In this document: one piece after another, positions 24,601 to 37,500 of the stretch
Numbering within the stretch: position 1 is the stretch's first letter
How the letters are laid out: each line of letters begins with the position of its first letter
From: Acanthaster planci
Taxonomy: Eukaryota; Echinodermata; Asteroidea; Valvatida; Acanthasteridae
Assembly (NCBI RefSeq): GCF_001949145.1
Contig: NW_019091418.1
Coordinates: 1,761,406-1,825,405 of the forward strand
Reading direction: 5' to 3'
Length of the DNA: 64,000 bases
Program-made: the position numbers and the translations under genes
The notes under the pieces: model-generated
Seen by the model: only the letters and a program-made list of their open reading frames with translations
Told to the model about the DNA's origin: nothing
Databases searched by the model: none

Positions 24601-25517
24601 CTATGTACCATCACCAGAATAGCCTAAATTATTTCTTAACAGAACGTTGCCGTTTTCGTGGTCTCGCCTCGAGTCGGACTTCCCCATATCAATGACTATT
24701 CCCTCCTGCATATCACTCCACGAGAGGCTACGCCTCAGGACGCCGCTCTGCGATGACGTAATAATAATTGAGTTCCCAGTCTTCTTTATGCTAGTCTTCA
24801 CGTTAGACTCAACTGAGCTCGTATTCGTCTGCGTGCTGGCGTCTTTTAGACACCTTCCAAACTCGTCAATGGAGATAGTAAACGTCTCTCCAGACTCACT
24901 ATCGCATCTACCGTACTTTGCTGTCCGTAGGTTAACCGTCACCCGGTTCTCTTTGTCTTGTTTCTCTTTTTCGAAGCTGGCATTTCGACGTTTGCTGAGC
25001 ACCCTCCTTGCCACGCCCCTCGTTACTGATTGCATGCGCGATGCATTCTTCCTTTGGTAATGCTGGGTCACCTTGAAAGTCAGCGTCAGTACAGCTAAAC
25101 CTAAGATCAGATACAGCACCAGACCAATTTTATACAGTGTCCGCGTCACTGCATGAAGGTTGGTTCCGTTGCCTGCAACGTAATCTCCAAACCCTATGGT
25201 GCTGAGGGATATAAAAGTATAATAGTGTGCCACGCCCCACGACCATCCCTCCACAAAGTGGATGACGGTAGAGGGCAGCAGAATGATTACAAGATATAAG
25301 AGCAGTGCAAGGCTGGTGTACACAGCGACCTTCTGGGCAGTGGCGAACTTTAGGAAGGCCACCGTCTTATCGAACTTGTCGGTGAAACTCTTCCAATGAC
25401 GCTCTGAGCACTGACCGAATACAGCTAGAAACCAGCCCGTCAGGGGTATGCCGAAGAAAGCAAAGACTACGCAGAATGCCATCCCTTCGCTGGTACGCGG
25501 CGACATGTTGCCATAAC
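24601..25517 (-). CDS. KCNK: K2P channel coding exon 2
   Basis: The acceptor reads TTCGTTACAG|GTTATGGC (AG at 25519-25518). Its first two bases complete G137 and are followed by YGNMSPRT. The exon encodes M2, M3, pore 2, M4 and the whole cytosolic tail, ending at TAG (24603-24601). The tail holds RRNASFEKEKQ and RRSLSWSDM, which are basic/Ser motifs of the kind basophilic kinases phosphorylate; this is only a motif-level suggestion. Confidence 0.96.
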
Positions 25518-28500
25518 CTGTAACGAAAGGAAAACAGAATGAGGCACAACAATGTCTTAATGCAAACCAGTACAATTTCACGAAGCCATCTCATGAAAGA
25601 GATTCCTACTCCTGTACGTTTGCAGTATACACTACTTGAATGTAAAAATGGATAAAGTAAGGCCACACTGGCGAGAAACTTAGAATATGATGGTAAAGGG
25701 AAACAGGGGTGAACTTTTTCAATGAACATCATTGCCACACTCTCAGACGCCCGCTTTTTCTTTACCAGTATCAATATTCCTAAAGTGCTCAATGAGACAG
25801 ACTCTTTCAAAGATACGTTATTTTAGGCCTACAATTTCCCAAGATCACAAACACCAAATGAAACGTTTATTCCCTTCCCATTATACAAGTCTACATGGTT
25901 TCAGGCTCTGTTGATGATTATTTCCGATGTCCCTCCCGTGTTACATACGACAGCAAATGAGCTGTAAATAGACCTTTTTGCAAGTCACAACATCATTTCC
26001 CAGAGGGTATTATTTCACTACTGCAAATTCAAAGCCCGGCAGGTGTAAGGTATAGTAAAAGAAACAACAACCACGTAGTGGCTCGACATTTGCATTTTTT
26101 TTTACAGAGCCTGGTGAAAAATTTCACCTTTCTTAAAATACACTATTGAGATCGTAGGGCGACTGAAAGATAATGAATAAAGCAAAGTCGCTCGTTTGAC
26201 ATTTACGATTTTCTTGCATAACACCTTGTGTTTCTATATAGAGGGCTACACAATCAAGAGTTGTCATCAGAGATCGATCATAAAAATGAGGAATATGAAG
26301 ACAAGTGTACTGTAGGGGACCTTCGTAATGGCAAAAACCAATACAGCAGCTCTAGCTGATTTCACTGGAATATCTGGAATAATGGTAGGTATTTTCGGAA
26401 CACTGTACATTTTTGTAGCCAAGAACCTATTCTAACCCCAAATCCAAAACTAATGCGGATTTTGAAGAATTTCAAGACTTCCTACTAAAATGCATGCAGT
26501 ACATGTCTCTCAAAAAAGAGAAACAATTTAAAGAACCACACATGCCATCCTGATTGCATAATTACAGACATACATCAATATCGTGAACAGCGACCTCTTT
26601 ATAGAGTCATATGGCGTCATTCCCCCTCCCTCGCTTTTCAATTTCCATGGTCGGGAAACTCATACCCCCACCTTTCCCCACCCCACCCCCCAATTATCAG
26701 CACAAATTTACGTCACTGACTGTGATCTCTATACGACAGTTATCCATGTACCATTGTTAGCTTTTCTGAAAAATTGCCTCTCAAACTGTTTCTGTCGTTA
26801 CCATACAGGCCTCTTTATTAAAGGAGGGTAGCACGCTCGGATTCGTGTAGTAAATCCATGAGCCCATGTCGCAGGTGTTACGGAGACAAAAACCTCAAAA
26901 CAACAAACCAAACTATAGGACTACAAACTCTCACAAAGCAATTAAGATAAAACAAAACGAACAAAAGTAATAAAATGGAGCGAAATGCTACCGTACACTA
27001 ATCATCGAAATACAGACTAGATGTTATGAAGTTAAAACGCCAACTTTTGAACTGCATCAGTTGTTATTTTTTGACCAATATAGTCCTTGTCGCAACTTGA
27101 AAAACAAGCCACAGACAGAGGAACAACAACAAGGCACAGCTGACCAAGTCTGAACAGCTGAACATACACTGAAGCTGCATCCGAATCACTTGGCTGCGGC
27201 TTGAAATCACACACGACTCAATGAGAACCGGCTACAGCCACTACCATAGTAGTAGTCTAGCCGCAACCAAGTAATTCGGACACGTCCTAACATTCAGATT
27301 CAAGAAGAATCAATGGATACGTCGAATCAACAGTACATGTATCTCTCTCCATCGACTACTTCTAAAAAGCACTGGGCGATGGCCAAAGCAATAACATGAA
27401 AAGGTTACCTATCTTTTCCTGTCGAAAATTTATGTAAAAGGGTGACCTCCCTTTTTCCCCACAACGAAAGGTATTCAAAAGTAAGCCCAATTCCCAATGT
27501 CTGTTTCCCCCAAATTACCAAGTTTTCCCTCCCCAGGGAAAATATCTCTAAAATGTACGCAGCTGGGGACTGCTTTTAATTCTGCCTGGTTCAAGAATTG
27601 AACAGATACACATGTAACTACAAATTCCAATGCGATGCCACGTAAAAGACCATAAGTGACAATTCGACATGACAGAAATCTACAAAGACAAAAATGTAAA
27701 TTGTAAACTGTGGGTATACCGAAGGTTACAGGCTCCAATCCAGTATATTTCTTTGTTCAAGCATGCGTTTCACCAATTTGCGGGTCGGGACCGACTCATT
27801 TTCTCTGAATGGTTTGCTTACTGGAATGGAAGAAAACGACGGGGTTTGCAACATTTCCCTTCCTTTGTTTCCCAGGCTATCCCGATTTGGGGGGGGGGTC
27901 TTGCCATGTGTCAGCGAAGCCTTTTTGATTAAAAGCTGTCATGACTCTGTTTTATCGTAAACATACTTGTCTTCAACAACAAAATAGACGGTATGCTCAA
28001 TCTCGTTTAATTTCAGTGTATATACATGTAGACGTGTCCGCCAAAAAGAATAACCAGCCGTTACAAGCCACTAACCTGTTGGCGAGGCACGTGATACGCG
28101 CGTGTTACATTCCTCTCCGACCAATGTGTCGTGACCACAGACATGACCACCTCCTTCGCGCGTATAACTGTGATTTTGAAAAGTAGTCGGCAAATAGTGG
28201 GCTAAACGATGGATGTCAGCGCGTTCAGTGCTGCACTTAGATCGCAAGTATACATGTATGTTTAGGCCTACATGTGCTCTAAAAATACGTTCCCTTTTTA
28301 CTTTTTTGGTACTGCTATCTCTTATTTTCAAACGTCGCATCTACATTGTTTTGAATCTGCACAGGCCAGAGAAAGTAATCAGGGGATTTTTTTCACAATC
28401 GAAAACAATTTCATAGAATTTTATGGCTGGAATTCTTCCACTGTGCTCAAATTCCCTATACCAAGACTGAATTTGTCTATGCTTTTGGATTTAGTCGGGT

Positions 28501-31500
28501 GCCGTCTCGGCTACGGTACCTCGCAGTTGTTTTGAATGGGAACTGCCTGTCTATACTGGCCAATGCGCGCCCATGCGTACGCTCAAGTTAAGACATGCGC
28601 ATGAGTTTAATGACCCCACAGGAGGCACCGTTCCAAGTTCCAAAATGACGCACTGCTCGAGTTCCTTAGGCTACGTCAGATGACGCTTACTGCGCAGGAT
28701 GCAGGATGCAGGAAAGCGTCATCCGATGTACAGCGTAAGGAACTGGAGCAGCGCGTCATTGTCGAACCTGGAACGGTGCCTCCAGGGGGAATGAACGTGG
28801 ATTTGTCTGTGTTCATTCAGAACTGAATCTGCTTGCCCTAAAGAAGGTACTCAGTTACCGAAAGTTCGGCAATCATATATTTCAGAGCACTGATTTGATA
28901 TTATATTCTTGTCGATATTCTGATCACGGTGCTACGCAGCCCTTCCATATTTCACAAATTTAACCTTCTTTGGGCAGGAGGTTTCTACCGAGGCCAAAGA
29001 CAGGAAAGGGTGTTGGTCGAAAACACGCAATTTGCTGGCTCATTTCTGGGTAATGAGATTGCCAAAGCGAGCGGGAATAACTGATGACGGCCTGCCGACA
29101 CCTGCGTCAAAAAACAGCTAAGCTTCGTTATTTGGAATGCCAAGTACGCCTACACCTAGAAATTAATAAACTAATGAAAACACTTATTACGTGCGTGTAA
29201 GCTTGTTATTCGGCGTAAATGGGATGCAGATTATGACGCTTTTAACTCAGATTACAACAGACAGTAACTCTCGGCTGCAAATTGGTCTCCACGGTTGCAA
29301 CTCTCCCGTCCGTCATTGTCCGCAACATCTCGTACAATTATTTTCTTTCTATTGGTAAATGCACGACAAACGCTACTGACAACCAGCAATGCAACCGTGT
29401 CCAAGTGTTTGTTCCCAAATGGTCGACTGCATAGTAATAGTGTACCATCCATCGTTTGGGTGACTTTTGTCAAGAAAGGTAATCACTTGTAGTCAGTGTT
29501 TGAACTTGCCTCTTTCAGGGTTAAGATTCACTTAACGCACCGGTACAGCCTGCTCTTTCTTAAGGTGGTTAGGTGCAAAACATAACAAGGAAACTTGTGA
29601 ATATGGTCACGAGATCCAGAAATCTCGTGCGATCACGTTCCCGAAATACATGTGTATTCGCGGAGCTATAAAGTCATCAGATTAGTTATTCAGCGCCCAT
29701 CTTAATGGTTTTGAAAATGCAAATGATATGCACAATGAAAAACGGTCCTTTTACCTTTACGAATAATGCGTTTCCTTCCTGAATCCAGGTTTTCTCAACA
29801 GGAAAACAACAAAGTTCACCACGTTGGAAAAGTGTATTACCTACATATCAGGAATGGTTTAGCTTAAAAAAATTACTTCGAAATATCTTGAGCATCTGTC
29901 TTCCTAGAATGGATAACAGACCATGGCAAACGAGCCAAAAGTCCAACTGAGACCGGAAAAGTGATTTCAAGTTCCAGTTCATCATCTAAGAATTGGCGTC
30001 TAAGGGCCAACTGAACGAGGACAGGAGATCGGCAACCATAGCCCCCAAATAATTGAAACAGGTGTCAACACATTTGACATAATTTCATAGTTGAATTTTT
30101 ATCAAGCTGATAAAAGAAAAGCCAATGTTAACCAAAAGAAGAGTGGGCTGGTTCCCCACACAGTGGCATTAATTGTAAGCAGATTTAATCAGAGGATCCA
30201 GTCTAAGACGAAACAGAATAGAAAGAAAAATAAAAACACGCAATGCTACGCCAAATATAAAGGCACCTCAGCGGGTCGCCCATTACCCGGTTTTGACATT
30301 TAAACAATTATGGGCCTGTGTGTCACCATGACAACAGCGGGAGGAAGACCACGAACGTAGAAGCAATGCACCGAAACATGACCGCCTTTACCCATTACTT
30401 GTCGTTTGTAATCACGTCCGACGGTGTAAATGTTTTCCTTTTTTTTTTAGAAACAAACGTATAGGTAATGTGATTTTCACATGAATAAAGAGAGGTATGC
30501 GTGAAAGTATTAAAACCCACTAGACAGTTTCTAAATCCACGAAAATTAACGCAAATGAAAAAATATATATAATCCCCTTCATGTTAACAGTTATATTAAA
30601 AGTCTTCTTTGACTTTTACCTTTGAAGATATCACATTAATTTTTTATGGTACTTTATTGTAATTTCAATAGAATCCCTTTCGTATAGTCACTGAATGCTG
30701 GTGAAGTTTACTTATTTTTGCAGTAATTTCACAATGTATTTTTTCAGTTATATTGCCCTTAAAGGGAAAATTACAAATTTTATACGAAGTGCTTCAAGCA
30801 AGCACCATAACGAAACATTAATATTTTTATTTTTTTGGTAAACATAACAAATTGCTGCATAGGCGTATTTATATAATTCTGTTTTCACATTCATTCCCGG
30901 CGTTTGTCCAGCGATCAAAGAACGTCGCCTCCATTCTATCTTTTCAACCTGCCTCAACCCTCCAGGATCACTATTGCGGATATATAGTCTGCTCTGCTTA
31001 ATGATTAATTTGTTATCGAGCATTTCATTGAAAGAGGGCGGCGATTCATTTATTCATTCATACATAAACCATTATTAGTGTCATTATAGCTAAGAACTTG
31101 CGAAGTCTGTTATTTCATATACATTGGACGCGGTGTACATGTTCATGTTTCAGGTTGAAATGACGTTGGCGTGCTGAGAAAAAAAATTGGGGCGATGTAT
31201 TTCTCATCTGTACGTGTACATAATTTTTTCAGGTAGACATGAAAACAGACGACTTTTACTGGTCCTGCGCAATTTTACCATATTTAATAATTTTTGATCT
31301 CTGCGAAATTGAGCAGTCTAAATTTCGCGGGAAATGTCGGTCCTATAATGTTCATATTGATTGACAACATCAACAAAATAGTCTGGTGCTCTCAAAGCAT
31401 TGATTCTTTTTTCGTTTTCATTATGTTGTCGTCACTCGCTTATATGTGCTACATGAATGTCCTTTGACTTTTCAAATCAATCAAATTTAAACATTTTAAA

Positions 31501-34500
31501 CACGATTCTCAAAGAAAGTTCACCCATACCCCTCGATTATGGCTTTTTGGGGATAGCTAACAAGGCATGTAATTGTATGAAACATATACAAGACGTCCAA
31601 CGATGAGCTAACAAGGAAATAAATATCCACATCAGCCGTGCACGTATACTTTCTAGGTATACTTTTAACTTAAACTTTAGGCCACGTTCATATCGTTCAA
31701 TTTAGCCAAGAGCCTCTAGCGCAATAATTAGATTCGACAGCCAACAAGTGGCTTGGATATCAAGGAACGAAACCAGAAAATACCGATGAGTGGATTCTAA
31801 ATCAAATAGCACGCCCTCTAGCAATCTACATTGACCTTTTGATATTACTATACAATTTGTACCATCTCCCCATGCAGCATCTATATACGAATCATACTAG
31901 CTGAAACGCGGTATTTCCGTCTTGCAGCAATAATGTGGTCGTCCGGAGACATGTTGCAGTCTGCAGTGCACAATTTTCAATCTCAAGACTTACTTCCGTC
32001 GTTAAACACAGGAGGTTTTTAGCTGAGGAAACGAGACGGACTTTACTCCCTACCTGAGAGCTTTCGGGGCTTGCTTAAACAAAATAAACGCAGAATGGGT
32101 TTGCTCAGCTTCGGCGATTGGCAGCTCATCAGCATCTCGAGATTAAATTGATTCACTCACGCTTAAGAATCAAATATATAGACTATTGGCTATAGATTAG
32201 CAAAAACTAAAAGATGAGAAATATTTAACAAAATAAAAATAATTGAATAAATGAACAGATAGAGGAAAATAACAACAAACAAAAACAACCCAACAAGAGA
32301 TCAAACAAACAAAAGAGAACTAAACTTCTTCCCTGAAATTCAAAACGAAACAAGGATCCTCACCAAAAAAAAAAGCCACAACATTCATCAAAGGCACTCT
32401 GTGACTGGATTTTCCTATGTAGGATCTTGGTTTGGTGTTTGGTTGATGTTTATAGTATGTCTGAAGTGTCAATTTGTTTGTGGTAATGAATTCATGTTGA
32501 AAGGCAAGCGGTGCTTGTAGAGGTGTTTATAGTTGGAGTACAAAAGGAGTAGATGTACTCCCTTTCATTAGCGTGGGTTTTGGAACAGTTGCTCCATTTC
32601 ATATCAATGTTAACTTCGTAGCTCGTTTTATCTGATGCCCCTGTAACATTTTTCCCCTAAATAAAACAGTCTTGAGGCATTTGCAGCAAGCCAGCAAGAT
32701 TTTCCCCTCTTTTTCCTTTAGACAAAGCCTTGGATTTGAGACAGGAAATGGGGCTACATTGTGCCTAAAACAGCTTTATTTCTGGCGTTTTCACAATGCT
32801 CAATTATTACTGCTAATCTATTGGCATCCGACTGTAATCCTCTCCGTTCCCGAAATATAGCAAATTGCACTCTGATTATTCACAATATTACACATGCATC
32901 GCAATCCTCCGGGATTAGAGACGAGGAAAGGGGCACGGTCAAGCTAGACAGATTGACGCTTCTGGTATTAGACCCAAGGAGAGGATTTGTTTCACTCTAT
33001 CGCTGGACCTACCGGGAATACATTCGACGTGGCTAATTTAGAAAGTCTTGGACCCCAACGTCAATTATGTGTTCAATGGAGGAGAGGAAAAACGAAGGGG
33101 ACAGTCTGAGCGATGAAGCACATACTTGTGCAGTTTCTGGGGACGATGTATCCCAGTCTCACATCCTCCGCTTTCAACATGATTTTACATACACCCTACG
33201 GGATTAGGGTTAAAAAATTAAAAGGCTTAAAAATTTTCAAGAGGGCAAGAAATATTGTTCGTCTCTTAATCTTGCTAAATCGCGGCTGGATACTCCTAGA
33301 GAAGCCTTTATAGTGAGTATGATGTACAATTATTGTGTGTGTTATTGCAACTGTTTCACGTATATGGTTTAATCATCAACAATCTATCGGTAGGTATAAG
33401 ATTGAATATTTGGATATTTGATCGAATACGTTTGCAACGCGTTGACCAATCACAACGCGAGAAATCAGTTGACCCTTTCCAAACGCGCATTGGGTCGACA
33501 TCACTGTTGTGATTGGTCAACGCTTTGCAAACTCTTGGAGGCGCACTATTGTTAATCGCCCGTATTGAAGGTCGAATATTCGAATATTGAATTATTCGAA
33601 TTAACTCAACCCTACTACATGTACGGACAGCGGATGTAGTCACTAGCTGTTAGTAATTGCAAGCCGAAGCCAAGGTTTTCATGCGGCCCCTGTGACCCCT
33701 TCATATCTTAAAGGTTAGCCGTTCAATTCAGCGATAAGCGAAGAACCATGGATAACGTGTACATATTGGCTATGTTTCACTATACGACGCCTGTCACATG
33801 TGAAACTCGCAGAGAACATCGATAACACTACGAGCAAACGTACAGTTTGTCTTACGAAGGAAAACAAAGCAGGGATAAACTGAACACAACGTTAGTCTGC
33901 ACCCCAAAGCGACTTGTTCCCTCAACAGAGTCCTCCATTTATACTGATCGCTCAGAAATCTCTCCGCAGACCTGCTGTGTGGATGCTAATTACCACTGGA
34001 TTGTCTGGGTGCAAGAAATAGCTGGCATTTTTTCAACGCCTTGACGACCTACTAAAGGGATATGAACAAAGATTCCTCATGCCCCTTCCATTCTACTCAC
34101 AGCCTTCATGCACGCCAGGGAAATCAAATTTGAAGATAAGCATGCTTTTCTCCCGTTGTCCGGGTAAGACAGTGCATCTGTTTGGACAGCCAGACTTCCC
34201 GTGAAATCTTGGAATGGTGGTATAGGCACCGTGTATACCACACGAGCCTAGCTTCGATTCACGCAAAACGTCCTTGCAGTCAGCGATTTATTAAATATTT
34301 TAGGACAGAATTATCTACTAGGCATCCTTCAATATTGTTAGAGATCGCTCAAACCTCACCGCAAGCCCTCAAATTGACTTTAATATTCATTACGTACTTT
34401 GAATCACCTCTTCAAGATGGATAATTTTTGACTTTCTGAAACTGACATCTTAAAGGTAGTGTAAAATCCCCCAAATTGCACTCTAAAAACGTCCGGGTCA

Positions 34501-37500
34501 GATTGACCCAGAAAAATGACTCTTTTCTGGGTCAAAATATGACCCCCTTTCGGGTCATGTTTGACCCTTTCTGGGTCATAATTTGACCCGGAAAACGGTT
34601 GTACCCAATGGGACTCAATTCTGGGTCAATCTGACCCGGACCTTTTTGGAGTGTGGACTACCGTATAATCCTGAAATATCTTACTTAAAAGAAAGTGCAC
34701 AACAGTCTCAACCAGTCTGTCAAATATTTCCGCCTAGAATGCTCTACTTTTCGAGCAAACAGACGTTTTGTTCTCTTTTCCTTTTTTTTTTACAATGGTT
34801 GGCCAACCATCGTATAAGGAGTTCATTTCACTATCACATATCACATATCACATTCTTTAACAGCCTCTTATTTTTTCGTGTGTAGTGTTTGTAGATGTTG
34901 TGAACGGGTAAACCTAAAAGCAGCTAAACATATACCGACAGAAATTCACCAAAAGCATTGCAAACTTAAATCATAGGAACCTGAGTGTACGGTGTAAAGT
35001 ACAAAATAAATCAGTGTGAAGTTAAATTTTATTCTAGGATAGGAAAGGATTTTCTTAGCGCGAAATCTTTGCGAATTCAAAATCAACCCTAGAGTATAAT
35101 GGTATGATCCAAATATGGTGGCCGTTTCCGAGCAGAAAAAAAGTACGATTTCCACACGTTAAGCCTCCCGTGTTTCAAGACATGATTTCTTCTTTGCTTA
35201 TAATTATTACTGAATCAACTAAGAATGGAGCTTTTAGACATTCATCGACATGTAAACTTACGTAAAAGTGCAGTCTTTAAGCACGATCGCGCGAGCACGT
35301 ACATTATCATATAGGCCTACTCTTTTCGGTGTCACGGACACGAGTTGACTGCGCTCCCGGATAAAGTTTTTTCATCGAGGAGGCGCATAATACTTAGAGG
35401 TAAATTCACTGACGAGTCCTAACCAGAGAAAACTGCTTTTAATTGAATGAGAACCTCTCATGCCTACTTCCCACCCTGACCCCGCGGAAGTTGTTCGCTT
35501 ACTATAAACGCCCTGTAAATCAAGATTTTACGCAAGATAAATTACAAGATCTTCGATTTAAGCGTTGAAAATGCCGCGTTGTTTTTCTCAATTTTTCACA
35601 AAGCAGTTGACTCAAACATGAAACAAGTAGGTGGAATTAAGTTGCAGTGAATATGATACACCGTAATCAGCCAATCTTGTGAATTACGACTAAAACCAAT
35701 GGTGTTCACTGTACATTTAAAGAAAACCTCATTCTTGATGCTACAGCTATTCACCATTTTTTTACAGGTAATGCGGTTGGTTTAGGACAATGAAATCATG
35801 CATCTGTGATACTCTGACCAAATTCGTTTAGAACAATTACTTATAGACCCTACCCTTTGAAAAATGTGGCAGTTTATGAATGGTTAAAACGATGAACTGG
35901 ACTGACGATCAACCCAGGCACACACAAACTAGTACTTCCTTGCACAAGCTCGTCTGGGCAACGATCTAGGCTTTTGGTTGTCAATTCTATGGTCTTTTGA
36001 CTGTAGATGTTTCTTGAATTCGGAATGGGTAATAATTTTGGGCTTAACTGTAAATTATAGTGACGATGTACCCTTCGTGCGCTACTGTGCTCGTTAAGTA
36101 TGCTGGACATACGCTTGCGCATTTCGGACATAACTCCACATTGAGGTCAATAATGTGTTGCTAATCAAGTCCAATTATTTCTCGTGGCGTTTCATTTCAT
36201 TCGAATGTAATACCTTGGCTACATCAGAATATAAGGACATCTATCCATTTGCTGAAGGCCTCTCAGATCAAACCGCATTCAAGCAATTAGGCTCCGCAAG
36301 GTGAACACAGCAAGATCACCCCACGTATTTGGCCACGTCCATGCATCAATCGTATTAATTTGGTGCACACGTCTGATGTTGAGTTCCCTGGAAAGAGAAT
36401 ATTCTCAAATGTCACTTTTCGATGGAACTGTTCATTCTTTTGTTTGCCTTCTACTCTCTCAACTGAGGCATCACCGCCCCCGATGTAAGAGTGTGAGCTA
36501 AAGGAGGAGAAGAAATTTCATTGCCGGAATAGCTCGATTGTCAGGATTGAATGCTTCGGAGCGACTCTTGTCAAAAGATACAAACATATTTCTGTTGCTT
36601 AAAGTACCCAAATTTCCCAAACCGTCAACAAACATACACATGAAGCTTTACCTGAATGTTTATGGCCTACTGGCAGTTTTCAAATGGGACTCTCCTGACA
36701 TGTAGCGGGCATATGTAAATGCGTTTTGACATATTATTTCTCCTCGTATATGTTCTCTTAATTCTCATTTTTGTTGACGTCAAACGCTTTCAGTGAGCAC
36801 TGAACAGTGTCTGGTGTATCTTTTACGACACACCTCCTCGCCTCTTTCATGGGCGATGCAACTGTACGACGCGACGGCACGATGGCTCCCTTGGAAAGTG
36901 TAGTCGCGTCGTGCATATAGTGGCATTGTTCTTTTGTATACCCACTATGCGAAGCGCTTCACGTCGTCCCGTCGCCCACTGCGTTGTGTTGTCTTATTTT
37001 CCTTTCTATTTTGCATTTTTTCTGCCTTAACGTCACTCCTTCCGTACATCGTCGTGTCGGAACGTCTAGCGTCGCGTATTACATCGTCTGAAACACGACG
37101 CAACGCAAGACAAGAAGCTTCGAGTGTGTACAAAGATAATTACAACGAAGCGACCCAAGGGAGCCGTCGATGTCTCGCGTCATACAGTTACGTCACCGAT
37201 GGAGAAATAATGAGGTGTCGTAAATAATACACCATAGAACTGGACTAGTAACCTTTTCAGTGTTTCAGCATCAGGCAAATGCACAAAGCATGGTTACCCA
37301 GTTCATGACAGTTCCTATGTTCCAAAAAGCAAATAAAGTCCACGCGTCTGAGGGCTGAGGGAAAAGATGTTATTATTGTCTTGGTGTGTTGTCATATGGT
37401 AAATTTCACTTTCTATAAATGAATATTTTGACCAATCCATGATTTGGGGCAAGTTGCATTTGTAACGACAGAACTATAAATACCAGCTGAAAGTGTTTAC

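Noticed and set aside
34203-34270. tRNA-like segment (tggtggtataggc ... gcttcgattcacg)
   Set aside because: The A-box-like and B-box-like strings are weak and no cloverleaf stems form; at best a very decayed SINE head.
36934-37227. 97-codon plus-strand frame with a hydrophobic stretch
   Set aside because: It is contained within the 36822-37224 inverted-repeat element.
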